This document shows, in pieces, positions 8,350 to 17,802 of a stretch of DNA of 64,000 nt. The notes under the pieces are model-generated. The model worked only from the letters and a program-made list of their open reading frames with translations. It did no database searches and had not been told where the DNA came from. This stretch comes from Paraburkholderia acidicola. GTDB lineage: Bacteria > Pseudomonadota > Gammaproteobacteria > Burkholderiales > Burkholderiaceae. The first letter of the stretch is position 1, and each line of letters starts with the position of its first letter. The stretch covers positions 1,116,001-1,180,000 of the forward strand of contig NZ_MTZV01000002.1 in the NCBI RefSeq assembly GCF_002362315.1, written 5' to 3'. The translations under genes were made by a program, and so were the position numbers.

Positions 8350-9036
8350 ATGATCGACCATCTCATCTGTGACTGCGACGGCGTGCTCGTCGACAGCGAA
8401 ATCATTGCCGACCGCGTGATGTTCGACACGCTGACCGCGCTCTTTCCCGCGCTCGATTTCAAGCCGGTCGTCAAAACGGCCTTCGGCCAGCAGACCTCGC
8501 GCTTTCTCGCGGGCGTCGAAGCATCGTTCGATATCAAACTGCCCGCCGATTTTCTCGAGACTGTCGAGCGCAACACCGAAGTCGAACTCACCAGGTCGCT
8601 CAGTCCGATCAACGGTGTGCGCGAGGCGTTGAACCGGATAACGCTACCGGCCGCTGTCGTATCGAACAGTCACCTCGCACGCGTAACCGCATCCGTGCGG
8701 CGGGCAGGGCTCAGCGATGTGTTCGCGGAGCGCATCTTCAGCGCCGAACAGGTCGCCCGACCGAAGCCCTACCCCGACGTCTATCTGTTCGCTGCGCAAC
8801 AGCTCGGCATTGCGCCCGATCGTTGCGTGGTCGTCGAGGACAGCATCGCGGGCTTGAACGCGGCGAGCGCGGCGGGGATGAAAACGATTGCGTTCGTCGG
8901 CGCGAGTCATATTCCGTCGGGTTACGCCGACGTGCTGCGCAAGATCGGCATCACGCGCATCATCGAGCGCATGGACGAACTGCCTGCGCTTGTCGAAGCG
9001 GGTGTGCGTGGTGAGTTCGGTAGCGTGCAGTCTTAA
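8350..9036 (+). CDS. HAD-superfamily phosphatase (phosphoglucomutase-like subfamily)
   Basis: A 228-residue HAD hydrolase. Motif I is CDCDGVLVDSE, with nucleophile Asp8 and acid/base Asp10. Motif II is VVSNS, the motif III Lys lies in ARPKPYPDVY, and motif IV is VVVEDSIAGL. A helical cap follows motif I, as in the beta-phosphoglucomutase and sugar-phosphate phosphatase group (YieH or YqaB-like). The substrate cannot be told; position after glpF might point to a glycerol- or sugar-phosphate. Motif I at the extreme N-terminus fixes the start at 8350. There is no Shine-Dalgarno before it, only the T-rich end of the upstream hairpin. Confidence 0.85.
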   Translation: MIDHLICDCDGVLVDSEIIADRVMFDTLTALFPALDFKPVVKTAFGQQTSRFLAGVEASFDIKLPADFLETVERNTEVELTRSLSPINGVREALNRITLPAAVVSNSHLARVTASVRRAGLSDVFAERIFSAEQVARPKPYPDVYLFAAQQLGIAPDRCVVVEDSIAGLNAASAAGMKTIAFVGASHIPSGYADVLRKIGITRIIERMDELPALVEAGVRGEFGSVQS

Positions 9037-9059
9037 GCGGATTCCGTTCAGCAAGCGCG

Positions 9060-9104
9060 AGAAAGCCCGGTGGCACGACAGTGTCACCGGGCTTTCGCTT
9101 TTGC
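9060..9104 (+). terminator. Intrinsic terminator after HAD gene
   Basis: A 12-bp inverted repeat, GAAAGCCCGGTG with CACCGGGCTTTC, is followed by GCTTTTGCT. It lies between the HAD gene and the convergent ribB, and may serve both directions, better on the plus strand. Confidence 0.75.
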
Positions 9105-9148
9105 TACCTGAATGAAGCTAACCGAAGCGACCTAAGCGTAGTCTCCGC

Positions 9149-9898
9149 TCAGACACAGTCCTCGCAATACTCGCGTGCGGCCGCCAGCGCCGTGCGGAAT
9201 TCAACCAGCTCGGCGATCGTCAGTATCGGCAGATTGTGTTTTGCTGCGAAACGCTCGACGTCCGCGCCGCGCGTCATCGTGCCGTCCTCGTTCATCAGTT
9301 CGCACAGCACACCGGCCGGTTGCAGGCCCGCGAGGATCGCGAGATCGACGGTGCCTTCGGTATGGCCGCGCCGCGCCAGCACACCGCCCGGCATCGCGCG
9401 CAACGGAAACACGTGGCCCGGTCGAACGATGTCGGCCGGTTGCGCGTGCTGGGCGATCGCTGCACGGATCGTCGTCACGCGATCCACGGCCGATACGCCA
9501 GTCGTCACGCCATCGCGTGCTTCGATCGACACCGTGAACGCCGTGCCATGACGACTCTCGTTGTTGATCGACATCGGCGGTAATTCGAGCGCGCGGATTT
9601 TCTCGTCGGGCAGACACAGGCAGACGATGCCGCTGCATTCGCGGATCAGGAGTGCCATGGTTTCGACGCTCAGGCGTTCGGCAGAAACGATCAGATCGGC
9701 TTCGTTCTCGCGATCGTGATCGTCCTGCAGCACGACCGCGCGACCGTCGCGCATCGCCTGCAATGCGGCGGCGATACGTGGAGGTACCGGTTCTAAAGCG
9801 AGTTGAGGAAGATCGGCGAACGCATCGGGGGCGAACGTCGTGGGTGCTGGAAAAGCAGCAATGGAAGAAACAGCGGAAACAGCAGTAGTAAGAGACAT
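9149..9898 (-). CDS. ribB: 3,4-dihydroxy-2-butanone 4-phosphate synthase
   Basis: A 249-residue RibB, which converts ribulose 5-phosphate to formate and the four-carbon unit of riboflavin. The active-site acidic loop [15 protein letters not shown] and the segments [26 protein letters not shown] and PGHVFPLRA are all family hallmarks (only short parts quoted). The ATG at 9898 follows GCGAGGAGCG. A longer in-frame reading to 10006 would run into the leader. Even so, about 40 residues precede the conserved core, more than in E. coli RibB (217 residues). There is no fused GTP cyclohydrolase II domain. An FMN riboswitch lies upstream. Confidence 0.94.
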   Translation of the reverse strand: MSLTTAVSAVSSIAAFPAPTTFAPDAFADLPQLALEPVPPRIAAALQAMRDGRAVVLQDDHDRENEADLIVSAERLSVETMALLIRECSGIVCLCLPDEKIRALELPPMSINNESRHGTAFTVSIEARDGVTTGVSAVDRVTTIRAAIAQHAQPADIVRPGHVFPLRAMPGGVLARRGHTEGTVDLAILAGLQPAGVLCELMNEDGTMTRGADVERFAAKHNLPILTIAELVEFRTALAAAREYCEDCV

Positions 9899-10057
9899 GT
9901 GAAACGCTCCTCGCGAGAGTTGGGCGAAAAACGTTTCAGGGCATTGCAAACAGGCAGAACGCATTCCGCGGGCCGCACCGCGAACGGCACGACCACAAAC
10001 CGCCACGCGCCGCCAAACCCGGCCGACGGTGCAACGGAACGCACATGACTATCTGCA
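9899..10057 (-). other. ribB leader between riboswitch and start codon
   Basis: The 159-base stretch between the FMN aptamer and the ribB start is untranslated leader. It should hold the expression platform. I could not assign a unique terminator or anti-Shine-Dalgarno helix by eye. Confidence 0.5.
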
Positions 10058-10252
10058 CATCTTCTTCCATCCGGACTATGACCGTCGGCTCTGGCATCGC
10101 ACCAGATCTGCTGACCCCGTTTTGTCTAACGATGCCGTGAGGCTTCGCAAGACAGAACAACACGGGCGCTCGCGGGCTCGTCGGCTCGCGCAGTGATGAC
10201 TGCGCTGCCGGCATACCGCCGGTGGGGAATTTCACCCCGCCCTGAAGACGCA
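10058..10252 (-). promoter_or_regulatory. FMN riboswitch (RFN element) controlling ribB
   Basis: On the minus strand the aptamer's conserved blocks appear in order: GGGCGGGGTGAAATTCC, CACCGGCGGTATGCCGG, GTCAGCAGATCTGGTG, GCCAGAGCCGACGGT and CATAGTCCGGATGGAAGA. These are the diagnostic core of the FMN-sensing RFN element. One variable arm is long, giving a total near 190 bases. When FMN is plentiful, such elements switch off riboflavin genes. Confidence 0.95.
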
Positions 10253-10377
10253 CTGATTGCCGGACGAAATATCCGGCCGGCAAAGGATACAACAGCCACG
10301 CACGTCATGCTGCGCGGCAAGGGCAAATTAGAGGATTGAATCTGCGCGCGCCCGCTGGCCGCGCCGATTCACAAACA

Positions 10378-11115
10378 TCACCGGCCCGCTTCGGCCACAC
10401 GTTCCGCTGCGTGCCGCAGCGTTTCGGGCGGCACGTCCCAGCGCGGCGGCGTTTCCGCATTGAGCGTCACGCGAAACGCGCGTGCTTCAGTGTCGCCGGG
10501 ATTGCGCAGGCTGTACGGCTGGTCCGCGTCGAAGACGATTGCATCGCCGGTGGCAAGCAGTTGCCGCTGCTCGTGCACGCTCACTTCGAGCGTGCCTTCG
10601 CTGACCACGAGATTGACCGTCGTGCCCGGCGCGCGGCGTGTGCCGGGTTCCGTGTGCAGCGGTGCAATACGCAACTCGTGAAACTCGGCGGCAGCGGGCT
10701 CTGCATCGGGATACAGCGAGCGCGCCGAATAGCGGCCATCCGCACTGACGACGCGCGCTGCACGATCGGCGGGAAGATGTTCGAAACCATTCAACGCATG
10801 ACGACGCAGGAACGCCGACACCGATACCTTCAGTGCGGCTGCGACCTTGCAAAGCACCTTGATCGACGGCACGCTGCGCGCCGACTCGATCTGCGCAAGC
10901 ATCGCGCGTGAGACACCGGATGCACGCGCCAGCGCATCGAGCGACAGTTGCCGTTCTGCGCGCAATCGCGCGAGATTCACACCGACCAGATGCTCGAGCG
11001 TATCGAACGATTCGTTGCTGCGCGAACCGTCATGAACGAAATGCGTACCCTGATGAGCGGACAGGGCTGCGGCCTCAGCCGCGGGATCGCGAACCAGCGC
11101 AAGCGGGGAATGCAT
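10378..11115 (-). CDS. XRE-family regulator with C-terminal cupin domain
   Basis: A 245-residue regulator. Residues of about 45-105 form a Cro/XRE helix-turn-helix (LARLRAERQLSLDALARASGVS, quoted in part), with the recognition segment AMLAQIESARSVPS. The C-terminal part (about 150-235) is a cupin barrel with HEQRQLLATGDAIVFDADQ. Such proteins usually sense a small metabolite through the cupin and control nearby catabolic or transport genes. The first 40 residues have no domain. It is downstream of the MFS gene on the same strand, so it may regulate that operon. A GGAG lies upstream of the ATG. Confidence 0.85.
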   Translation of the reverse strand: MHSPLALVRDPAAEAAALSAHQGTHFVHDGSRSNESFDTLEHLVGVNLARLRAERQLSLDALARASGVSRAMLAQIESARSVPSIKVLCKVAAALKVSVSAFLRRHALNGFEHLPADRAARVVSADGRYSARSLYPDAEPAAAEFHELRIAPLHTEPGTRRAPGTTVNLVVSEGTLEVSVHEQRQLLATGDAIVFDADQPYSLRNPGDTEARAFRVTLNAETPPRWDVPPETLRHAAERVAEAGR

Positions 11116-11313
11116 GATTGCCTCCAGGAGCGCCGCCGGAAGGCGGACGAGCGTTAGTGGAGGCTAGACTAGCATCGCGTTTCGCCCCGCCCAACGAAGT
11201 TATCTTCACACTGTTATCAGCATCGCGGAGGACGATTCTGAGAATGCTTGTGCGGATTTCTTATAAGGCGGGCGCTGGATGAAACGTCATGCCGGCAGCA
11301 TAAAGCGTCACAG

Positions 11314-12477
11314 TTACGCCTGCTGCACTACCGCCGAAGGCGCATCCATCCGCGCCGCGATCCACGTCAACAGCAACGCGGCAACAGTCACCGCAGCCGC
11401 CACCCACGGCAACATGTCGAGCCCATAGCCGTGACCGATCGCGAGACCACCAAGCCACGCACCGCCCGCATTGCCGACATTGAACGCACCGATATTCAAC
11501 GTCGACGCCAGATTCGGCGCCGCCGTCGCCTTCTCGACGACGCGCATCTGTAGCGGCGGCACGGTCGCGAACGCCGCGATACCCCAGATGAACACCGTCA
11601 CCGCGGCCGCAACCTGCGAATGGCTCGTGTGTGCAAAGACCGCCATCACGACAGCAAGCACGATCAGAATACCCATCAGCGAAGGCATCAACGCGCGGTC
11701 CGCCAGCTTGCCGCCAAGCGTATTGCCGATCGTCAGACCGATACCGAACAGCACAAGAATCAGCGTCACGCCGTGCGGCGAGAAACCGCTCACCTGTTCG
11801 AGGATCGGCGCGATGTAGGTGAACACGACAAACACGCCACCGAACCCGAGCACCGTCATCAGCAGCGCGATCCAGACCTGCGGATCCTTCAGCACGCGCA
11901 CTTCGTGACCGAGACCGGCCGGCCCCGTGTCATGCCGGTTCGGTACGAGCGCCGCCACGCCAGCGAGCGAAATCACGCCGAGCAGCGCGACGATCCAGAA
12001 CGCCATGCGCCAGCCGAACAGTTGGCCGATAAACGTGCCAAACGGCACACCGAGTACGTTCGCGAGCGTGAGGCCGGTGAACATCAGCGCAATCGCACTA
12101 GCGCGTTTTTCCTGTGGCACGAGCGAAGCAGCAACCACTGCGCCAATGCCAAAGAACGAACCGTGCGCAAACGACGTAACGACGCGCGCGATCATCAGCA
12201 CCGTGTAGCCGGACGCCACCGCGCACAGCACGTTGCCGACGATAAACACGCCCATCAATAGCTGCAATGCGAGCTTGCGCGGCATCTTGCTCGTGATCGC
12301 GGCGAGCAGCGGCGCACCGACCGCGACGCCGAGCGCATAGCCGCTCACGAGCAAACCCGCCGAGGGTAGCGAAACAGCGAGATCGTGTGCGACCTCGGGC
12401 AGCAGGCCCATGATCACGAATTCGGTAGTACCGATAGCGAACGCACTGATGGCGAGCGCAAGGAGCGGAATAGGCAT
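11314..12477 (-). CDS. MFS transporter, drug:H+ antiporter DHA1 (AraJ/YdhP-like)
   Basis: A 387-residue major facilitator with 12 predicted membrane segments. The start ALAISAFAIGTTEFVIMGLLP is the signature of the AraJ/YdhP/PbuE-type DHA1 exporters (short part quoted). The segment GLTLANVLGVPFGTFIGQLFGWR matches family motif C in helix 5. These proteins export sugars, nucleosides or drugs by proton exchange; the substrate here is unknown. It begins 16 bases after the VOC gene ends, so the two are probably cotranscribed. Confidence 0.88.
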   Translation of the reverse strand: MPIPLLALAISAFAIGTTEFVIMGLLPEVAHDLAVSLPSAGLLVSGYALGVAVGAPLLAAITSKMPRKLALQLLMGVFIVGNVLCAVASGYTVLMIARVVTSFAHGSFFGIGAVVAASLVPQEKRASAIALMFTGLTLANVLGVPFGTFIGQLFGWRMAFWIVALLGVISLAGVAALVPNRHDTGPAGLGHEVRVLKDPQVWIALLMTVLGFGGVFVVFTYIAPILEQVSGFSPHGVTLILVLFGIGLTIGNTLGGKLADRALMPSLMGILIVLAVVMAVFAHTSHSQVAAAVTVFIWGIAAFATVPPLQMRVVEKATAAPNLASTLNIGAFNVGNAGGAWLGGLAIGHGYGLDMLPWVAAAVTVAALLLTWIAARMDAPSAVVQQA

Positions 12478-12493
12478 CGAAACTCTCCAGATT

Positions 12494-12880
12494 TCAGAAG
12501 CGCGCGTGCTGTAGGGCCGTCACGAATTCGATGACGACGCCCGGCGCCAGCGCGACGAACAATTGCAATTCACCGGCGAGTGGAACTTCGGCGAGCTGGT
12601 AATCGACCTTGGCAGCAGCGAGCCGTGCAAGCAGTGCGCCCCATTCGGCGGCGGTATCGAGTCGAAACGCCACATGGTCGATACGCGGCACCGCGCGAGC
12701 GGTCGAACCAGGCACCGTCGCCGCGACCAGATGAATCGCCGGACGGCCATCCGCATACAGCCAGTCACCGTCGATCCCGAACGGCGGCCGCACGCCACGC
12801 ACGAGCCCGACCACGTCGACGAAAAACCGCCGCGCGCCTTCGAGATCGGGAGTAACGATCGTTGCGTGGTCGAGCTGCAT
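12494..12880 (-). CDS. VOC-superfamily protein (glyoxalase/dioxygenase fold)
   Basis: A 127-residue vicinal-oxygen-chelate protein with the two beta-alpha-beta-beta-beta repeats expected. The possible metal ligands are His4 in MQLDHATIV, His in IDHVAFRLD and Glu in VVIEFV near the end. The reaction is unknown. The start at 12880 follows GGAG; a TTG at 12901 would add 7 residues with no Shine-Dalgarno. It lies upstream of the MFS exporter and divergent from the LysR regulator, which suggests LysR control of both. Confidence 0.8.
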   Translation of the reverse strand: MQLDHATIVTPDLEGARRFFVDVVGLVRGVRPPFGIDGDWLYADGRPAIHLVAATVPGSTARAVPRIDHVAFRLDTAAEWGALLARLAAAKVDYQLAEVPLAGELQLFVALAPGVVIEFVTALQHARF

Positions 12881-12938
12881 GGGACGACATCGCTCCGGCA
12901 AAAGGCATTCAGAAGTGCGGATTCTCCGCGTTACTCGT

Positions 12939-12977
12939 CAATTTGATAATTGGCGTAGCATTTGAATCATTTTCAAA
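12939..12977. promoter_or_regulatory. LysR-type operator candidates in the VOC/lysR divergent region
   Basis: Two inverted repeats stand in the AT-rich 113-base divergent gap: CAATT-TGAT-AATTG (12939-12952) and TTTGAA-TCATT-TTCAAA (12961-12977). The second fits the T-N11-A pattern of LysR sites and lies about 17 bases before the regulator's start, as expected for autoregulation. Confidence 0.5.
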
Positions 12978-12993
12978 ATATTTGGAATAATCG

Positions 12994-13941
12994 ATGGATA
13001 ACCTCGGCGATATCCGCCTGTTCGTCGAGGCCGCGAAGCTGGGCGGCCTGTCTGCGGCGGGCCGCAAGCTCGGTCTCACGCCCGCGGCCGCCAGCGCGCG
13101 GCTCGCCAAGCTGGAAGCGCAGTTGAAAGCGCGGCTCTTCGAGCGCACCACACGCCAGCTGCGCCTCACCGACGAAGGCCGTCTGTATCTGAGCTGCTGC
13201 CAGCAGGCGCTACAGGCGCTCGACGACGCCGAAGCCGCGCTGCAGGCCGGCCAGAACGTCGTGCGCGGCAAGGTGCGAATCTCTGCCACCTCCGATTTCG
13301 GCCGCAACCTGCTGATGCACTGGCTCGACGCGTTCAACGAGCTTTACCCCGAGGTGACGTTCGCGCTCACGCTGTCGGATTCGCTATCGAACCTCGTGCA
13401 GGAAGACATCGACCTCGCGATCCGCTTCGGCGTGCCACCCGACAGTTCATTAGTGGCGCGCCCGCTCGCACCGAACCCACGGGTGCTATGCGCGTCGCCG
13501 GAATACGTCGCGCGGTATGGCGAGCCGAAGGACCCGCTCGATCTCGCGCGTTTTCACTGCATCGTGCTCGTCACCGCCTCGGGGCCGGTCAACGAATGGC
13601 GCTTCACACGCGGCGACGAGGTGCAGCACTACACGGTGCCGCTCGACACCTCGCGCGAAACCAACGACGGCGCCATCGCCCGCGAATGGGCGCTGCGCGG
13701 CTACGGCATCGTGATCAAGTCGATGTGGGATGTGGAAGCCGACCTGCGCGCCGACGGGCTGCGTGTGCTGCTGCCCGAATGGCGCTATCCAGACGCGCCG
13801 CTGCACGCGCTCTATCACCGCAACCGGTTCATGGCGCCGCGGGTGCGCGTGCTGCTCGACTTCCTGAGCGAGCGTTTCGCGCAAGTCACGAACGAGCTGG
13901 AGGCGCTGCTCGGCGCGCCCGCATCGAAGCCGGCAGCATGA
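12994..13941 (+). CDS. LysR-family transcriptional regulator
   Basis: A 315-residue LysR protein of the AaeR/DsdC-like size class. The N-terminal winged helix (residues 1-60) includes FVEAAKLGGLSAAGRKLGLTPAAAS (part quoted) and the dimerisation helix follows. The effector domain shows the typical GKVRISATSDFGRNLL and IDLAIRFG segments. It is divergent from the VOC-MFS operon, the usual layout for a LysR regulator and its targets. The inducer is unknown. Confidence 0.88.
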   Translation: MDNLGDIRLFVEAAKLGGLSAAGRKLGLTPAAASARLAKLEAQLKARLFERTTRQLRLTDEGRLYLSCCQQALQALDDAEAALQAGQNVVRGKVRISATSDFGRNLLMHWLDAFNELYPEVTFALTLSDSLSNLVQEDIDLAIRFGVPPDSSLVARPLAPNPRVLCASPEYVARYGEPKDPLDLARFHCIVLVTASGPVNEWRFTRGDEVQHYTVPLDTSRETNDGAIAREWALRGYGIVIKSMWDVEADLRADGLRVLLPEWRYPDAPLHALYHRNRFMAPRVRVLLDFLSERFAQVTNELEALLGAPASKPAA

Positions 13942-14092
13942 AACCGCCGTTATGAGCGGCTATAATGCGGGATTCCGTTGCGAACACTACTGCGCCGTCC
14001 CGCTGGCCGGGGCCGCCCACGTTTTTCGCCCTCTGTTCACCCGTTTTACTTGAAGACGCCCCCAGGTTAACCACTGCGAACGGCGAATCTCA

Positions 14093-15466
14093 ATGACCAA
14101 GAAAGTTTATGTAAAGACCTTTGGCTGCCAGATGAACGAGTACGACTCCGACAAGATGGTCGACGTACTCGGCGCAGCCGAAGGACTCATCAAGACCGAC
14201 TCCCCGGAAGACGCGGACGTCATTCTCTTCAATACCTGCTCGGTGCGCGAAAAGGCCCAGGAGAAAGTTTTCTCCGATCTCGGCCGCGTGCGTGAGCTGA
14301 AAGAAGCGAATCCGAACCTGATCATCGGTGTGGGCGGTTGTGTCGCGAGCCAGGAAGGCGCGGCGATCGTTGCGCGTGCACCGTATGTCGATCTCGTGTT
14401 CGGCCCGCAAACGCTGCACCGTCTACCGCAGATGATCGACCAGCGCCGCGCGAGCGGCCGTCCGCAAGTCGACATCTCGTTCCCGGAAATCGAAAAGTTC
14501 GATCATCTGCCGCCGGCGCGCGTCGACGGTCCGAGCGCGTTCGTCTCGATCATGGAAGGCTGCAGCAAGTACTGCAGCTACTGCGTCGTGCCGTACACGC
14601 GCGGCGAGGAAGTCTCGCGGCCGCTCGACGACGTGCTCACTGAAATCACCGGACTTGCCGATCAGGGCGTGCGCGAAGTCACGCTGCTCGGCCAGAACGT
14701 GAACGCTTATCGCGGCGCCTTGACGCAACACTCGTCTGATATCGCCGACTTCGCGACGCTGGTCGAATACGTCGCCGATATCCCCGGTATCGAGCGCATT
14801 CGCTATACGACGTCGCATCCGAAGGAATTCACGCAACGGTTGATCGATACCTACGCGAAAGTGCCGAAGCTCGTGAATCACCTGCATCTGCCGGTGCAGC
14901 ACGGCTCCGACCGTATCCTGATGGCGATGAAGCGCGGCTACACGGTGCTCGAATACAAGTCGGTGATTCGCCGGCTGCGTGCGATCCGCCCTGACCTGTC
15001 GCTGTCTACCGACATGATCGTCGGCTTCCCCGGTGAGACCGAAGAAGACTTCGACAAGATGATGGCGCTGATTCACGAGATGAGCTACGACACGAGCTTC
15101 TCGTTTATCTACAGCCCGCGGCCCGGCACGCCGGCCGCCAACCTGCACGACGACACGCCGCGCGAAGTGAAGCTCAAACGGCTGCAACATTTGCAGGCGA
15201 CAATCGAAGAGAACGTCGTGCGCATCAGCCAGGCGATGGTCGGCAGGGTCGAGCGGATTCTGGTCGAAGGACCGTCGCGCAAAGATCCAACCGAACTCGC
15301 CGGCCGCACCGAGAACAACCGCGTCGTGAACTTCCCTGCGCCGCTCGCCTCGCATGCGCGGCTGATCGGCCAGATGGTCGACGTGAAGATCAACCTCGCG
15401 TATCCGCACTCGCTGCGCGGCGAGCTCGTGCTGTTGCACGACGCCGTGCCGGCCAGCACTCACTAG
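14093..15466 (+). CDS. miaB: tRNA-2-methylthio-N6-dimethylallyladenosine synthase
   Basis: A 457-residue radical-SAM methylthiotransferase that adds the 2-methylthio group to i6A37 in tRNAs reading codons that start with U. The N-terminal UPF0004 domain carries the auxiliary cluster cysteines Cys12, Cys49 and Cys83. The radical-SAM cluster is Cys157, Cys161 and Cys164 (GCSKYCSYC). A TRAM domain closes the protein (about 380-450). Length and motifs fit MiaB rather than RimO or MtaB. It leads the conserved miaB-phoH-ybeY-corC-lnt order, with phoH 36 bases downstream. Confidence 0.96.
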   Translation: MTKKVYVKTFGCQMNEYDSDKMVDVLGAAEGLIKTDSPEDADVILFNTCSVREKAQEKVFSDLGRVRELKEANPNLIIGVGGCVASQEGAAIVARAPYVDLVFGPQTLHRLPQMIDQRRASGRPQVDISFPEIEKFDHLPPARVDGPSAFVSIMEGCSKYCSYCVVPYTRGEEVSRPLDDVLTEITGLADQGVREVTLLGQNVNAYRGALTQHSSDIADFATLVEYVADIPGIERIRYTTSHPKEFTQRLIDTYAKVPKLVNHLHLPVQHGSDRILMAMKRGYTVLEYKSVIRRLRAIRPDLSLSTDMIVGFPGETEEDFDKMMALIHEMSYDTSFSFIYSPRPGTPAANLHDDTPREVKLKRLQHLQATIEENVVRISQAMVGRVERILVEGPSRKDPTELAGRTENNRVVNFPAPLASHARLIGQMVDVKINLAYPHSLRGELVLLHDAVPASTH

Positions 15467-15502
15467 GCATCCCTTAAGCGCGCACAGGAGCGACCCACCG
15501 CT

Positions 15503-16585
15503 TTGAAGACCTCTCAGCAGCATCTGGAATTCACCGCACCGCGCGACGACAACGCGCGGCTCGCCAATCTCTGCGGACCGCTCGACGAGAACCTGCGGCA
15601 GATCGAGCAGGCGCTCGATGTGACGATCCAGCGTCGCGGCCATCGCATGACTATCCGCGGTCGCGGTGCGAAAGTCGCGCTGACGGCGCTCGAAGATTTC
15701 TACAGCAATGCGCACAAGCCGCTGTCCATCGACGACATCCAGCTCGCGCTGGTTGAAGCGCGCCATCCCGCGAGCCGTGCGCCGGCGCATCGTCAGGGGC
15801 CCGCGCACAACGGCACCGATGCCGACGCACGCTTTCCCGGCGACCCCGATCATCCGTTCGACGAAGCACCGCGCAGCGGCGACGACGACGATGGCGAGGA
15901 TCTCGGTCCAAAGCTCTATACGCGGCGCGCCGACCTGCGCGGCCGCACGCCGGTGCAGCGCGAATACCTGAAGCAGATCGTGTCGCACGACGTGACCTTC
16001 GGCATCGGGCCGGCAGGTACCGGCAAGACCTACCTCGCGGTGGCGTGCGCCGTCGATGCGCTCGAACGCGACCAGGTCAAGCGCATCGTGCTGACGCGCC
16101 CGGCCGTCGAAGCCGGCGAGCGTCTGGGCTTCCTGCCGGGCGACCTCGCGCAGAAGGTCGATCCGTATCTGCGGCCGCTCTATGACGCGCTGTACGACCT
16201 GCTCGGTTTCGACAAGACCGCGAAGATGTTCGAGCGGCAGATGATCGAAATCGCGCCGCTCGCCTACATGCGCGGCCGCACGCTGAATCATGCGTTCATC
16301 ATCCTCGACGAAGCGCAGAACACGACGCCGGAACAGATGAAGATGTTCCTCACGCGGATCGGCTTCGGCTCGAAGGCGGTCGTGACCGGCGACACCACTC
16401 AGGTCGATCTGCCGCGCGGCCACAAGAGCGGGTTGATCGAAGCGCAGCAGGTGCTGTCGGAGGTACGCGGTATCGCGATCACGCGCTTCACGAGTGCGGA
16501 CGTGGTCCGGCATCCGCTCGTCGCGCGCATCGTCGAAGCGTACGACGCGCATTCGAAGAAAGACGACACCGGCAACGCGCGCTGA
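15503..16585 (+). CDS. ybeZ: PhoH-like ATPase
   Basis: A 360-residue PhoH/YbeZ protein. The Walker A motif is GPAGTGKT (169-176) and the DEAQ Walker B is at 268-271, giving a P-loop ATPase. In E. coli, YbeZ partners YbeY in rRNA maturation and ribosome quality control, and the two are neighbours here too. An N-terminal KH-like part (about 10-85) is followed by a low-complexity acidic linker with [10 protein letters not shown]. The start is a TTG at 15503, with AGGAG 12 bases upstream. Confidence 0.92.
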   Translation: MKTSQQHLEFTAPRDDNARLANLCGPLDENLRQIEQALDVTIQRRGHRMTIRGRGAKVALTALEDFYSNAHKPLSIDDIQLALVEARHPASRAPAHRQGPAHNGTDADARFPGDPDHPFDEAPRSGDDDDGEDLGPKLYTRRADLRGRTPVQREYLKQIVSHDVTFGIGPAGTGKTYLAVACAVDALERDQVKRIVLTRPAVEAGERLGFLPGDLAQKVDPYLRPLYDALYDLLGFDKTAKMFERQMIEIAPLAYMRGRTLNHAFIILDEAQNTTPEQMKMFLTRIGFGSKAVVTGDTTQVDLPRGHKSGLIEAQQVLSEVRGIAITRFTSADVVRHPLVARIVEAYDAHSKKDDTGNAR

Positions 16586-16599
16586 GGACATTGAGGACC

Positions 16600-17061
16600 A
16601 TGAGCCGCGCTCCGAAACTGACGCTGAACCTGCAGTTCCCCGCCGCGAAAGCGTGGCCGGAGCACAAGCAGGTGCTGCCGCGCGCGAGCGTCGCGGGATG
16701 GCTGAAGGCCGCGCTGTTCGCGGACGCGGAACTGACGGTGCGCTTCGTCGATGCCGACGAGGGTCGCACGCTGAACCGCACATACCGCGGCAAGGATTAC
16801 GCGACCAACGTGCTGACGTTTGCGTATGCGGAATCCGAGGACGATCCGGTTACCGGCGATCTGATCCTGTGCTGCCCGGTGGTCGAAAAAGAAGCCGCCG
16901 AGCAGAACAAGCCGCTCGTCGCGCACTACGCGCATCTGCTGGTGCATGGCGCGCTGCATGCGCAGGGCTACGATCACGAGGTCGCGGCGGAAGCCGAAGA
17001 GATGGAAGCGATCGAAACCGGTATCCTCGAGGAACTGGGCTTTCCGGATCCTTACCGGTAA
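16600..17061 (+). CDS. ybeY: Endoribonuclease YbeY (rRNA maturation factor)
   Basis: A 153-residue zinc endoribonuclease involved in 16S rRNA 3'-end processing and 70S quality control. The zinc motif H-x3-H-x5-H is complete in [11 protein letters not shown] (His116, His120, His126), and the family segment [18 protein letters not shown] lies upstream of it. The ATG at 16600 follows GAGGACC; a TTG at 16591 would add 3 residues. It starts 14 bases after phoH. Confidence 0.95.
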   Translation: MSRAPKLTLNLQFPAAKAWPEHKQVLPRASVAGWLKAALFADAELTVRFVDADEGRTLNRTYRGKDYATNVLTFAYAESEDDPVTGDLILCCPVVEKEAAEQNKPLVAHYAHLLVHGALHAQGYDHEVAAEAEEMEAIETGILEELGFPDPYR

Positions 17062-17115
17062 CCGCATTATCGCTGCACGCTAAAACCACCCACATCACCG
17101 TCCCGCGAAATCGCC

Positions 17116-17802
17116 GTGAACGCCCGCAACCCCGCTCCTGCCGCTGCCTCCAACAGCAGCGTCAATGACGAAAGCAACACCGCGCTGCCGAACCCCGGCT
17201 ATCCGCCGATGCTCGGTGAATCGCGACTGCTGACGGAAAGCGAACTGCGCGCGTCGCTCGACACGACGCTAGCCGGCTGGGACCGCACGAGTGACCTGTG
17301 GCTTTTCGGCTATGGCTCGCTGATCTGGAATCCCGGCCTGCCGACCGCCGAATCCATGCGCTCACGTGTGCACGGCTACCATCGCGGGCTGTACCTGTGG
17401 TCGCGCGTGAATCGCGGCACGCCGGAGCAGCCGGGGCTCGTGCTCGCACTCGATCGTGGCGGCTCGTGTAGCGGCATCGCGTTCCGGCTCGCCGCCGAAG
17501 GCGCAATGCCGCATCTCGAAGCGCTGTGGCGCCGCGAAATGGCGATGGGTTCGTACCGGCCCGCGTGGCTGCCGTGCGTGCTCGCCGACGGCCGGCGCAT
17601 CGCCGCGCTCGCGTTCGTGATGCGTCGCGATGTCGTGACCTACACCGGCAAGCTGCCCGACGAGGTCGTGAAAACGGTGCTCGGCTGCGCGAACGGCCGC
17701 TACGGCACGACACTCGACTACGTGAGCCGGACCGTCGTCGCGCTGCGCGAAAGCGGTATGCCGGATCGCGCACTCGAAGCGTTGCTCGCACGCTGCCGTT
17801 AG
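17116..17802 (+). CDS. ChaC-like gamma-glutamylcyclotransferase
   Basis: A 228-residue ChaC-family protein. The substrate loop YGSL is at 66-69 (LWLFGYGSLIWNP), and the catalytic glutamate is most likely Glu141 in LEALWRREM. ChaC enzymes split glutathione into 5-oxoproline and Cys-Gly in the cytoplasm. It starts with GTG at 17116. The first 35 residues are a Ser/Asn/Pro-rich extension. It lies between ybeY and corC, inside a block that in many genomes has no such gene, so it looks like an insertion in the operon order. Confidence 0.88.
   Translation: MNARNPAPAAASNSSVNDESNTALPNPGYPPMLGESRLLTESELRASLDTTLAGWDRTSDLWLFGYGSLIWNPGLPTAESMRSRVHGYHRGLYLWSRVNRGTPEQPGLVLALDRGGSCSGIAFRLAAEGAMPHLEALWRREMAMGSYRPAWLPCVLADGRRIAALAFVMRRDVVTYTGKLPDEVVKTVLGCANGRYGTTLDYVSRTVVALRESGMPDRALEALLARCR

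Noticed and set aside
14423..16783. A 786-codon open frame antisense to miaB, phoH and ybeY
   Set aside because: The sense genes have complete metal and ATP motifs and correct spacing. The antisense product is low-complexity Arg-rich text.
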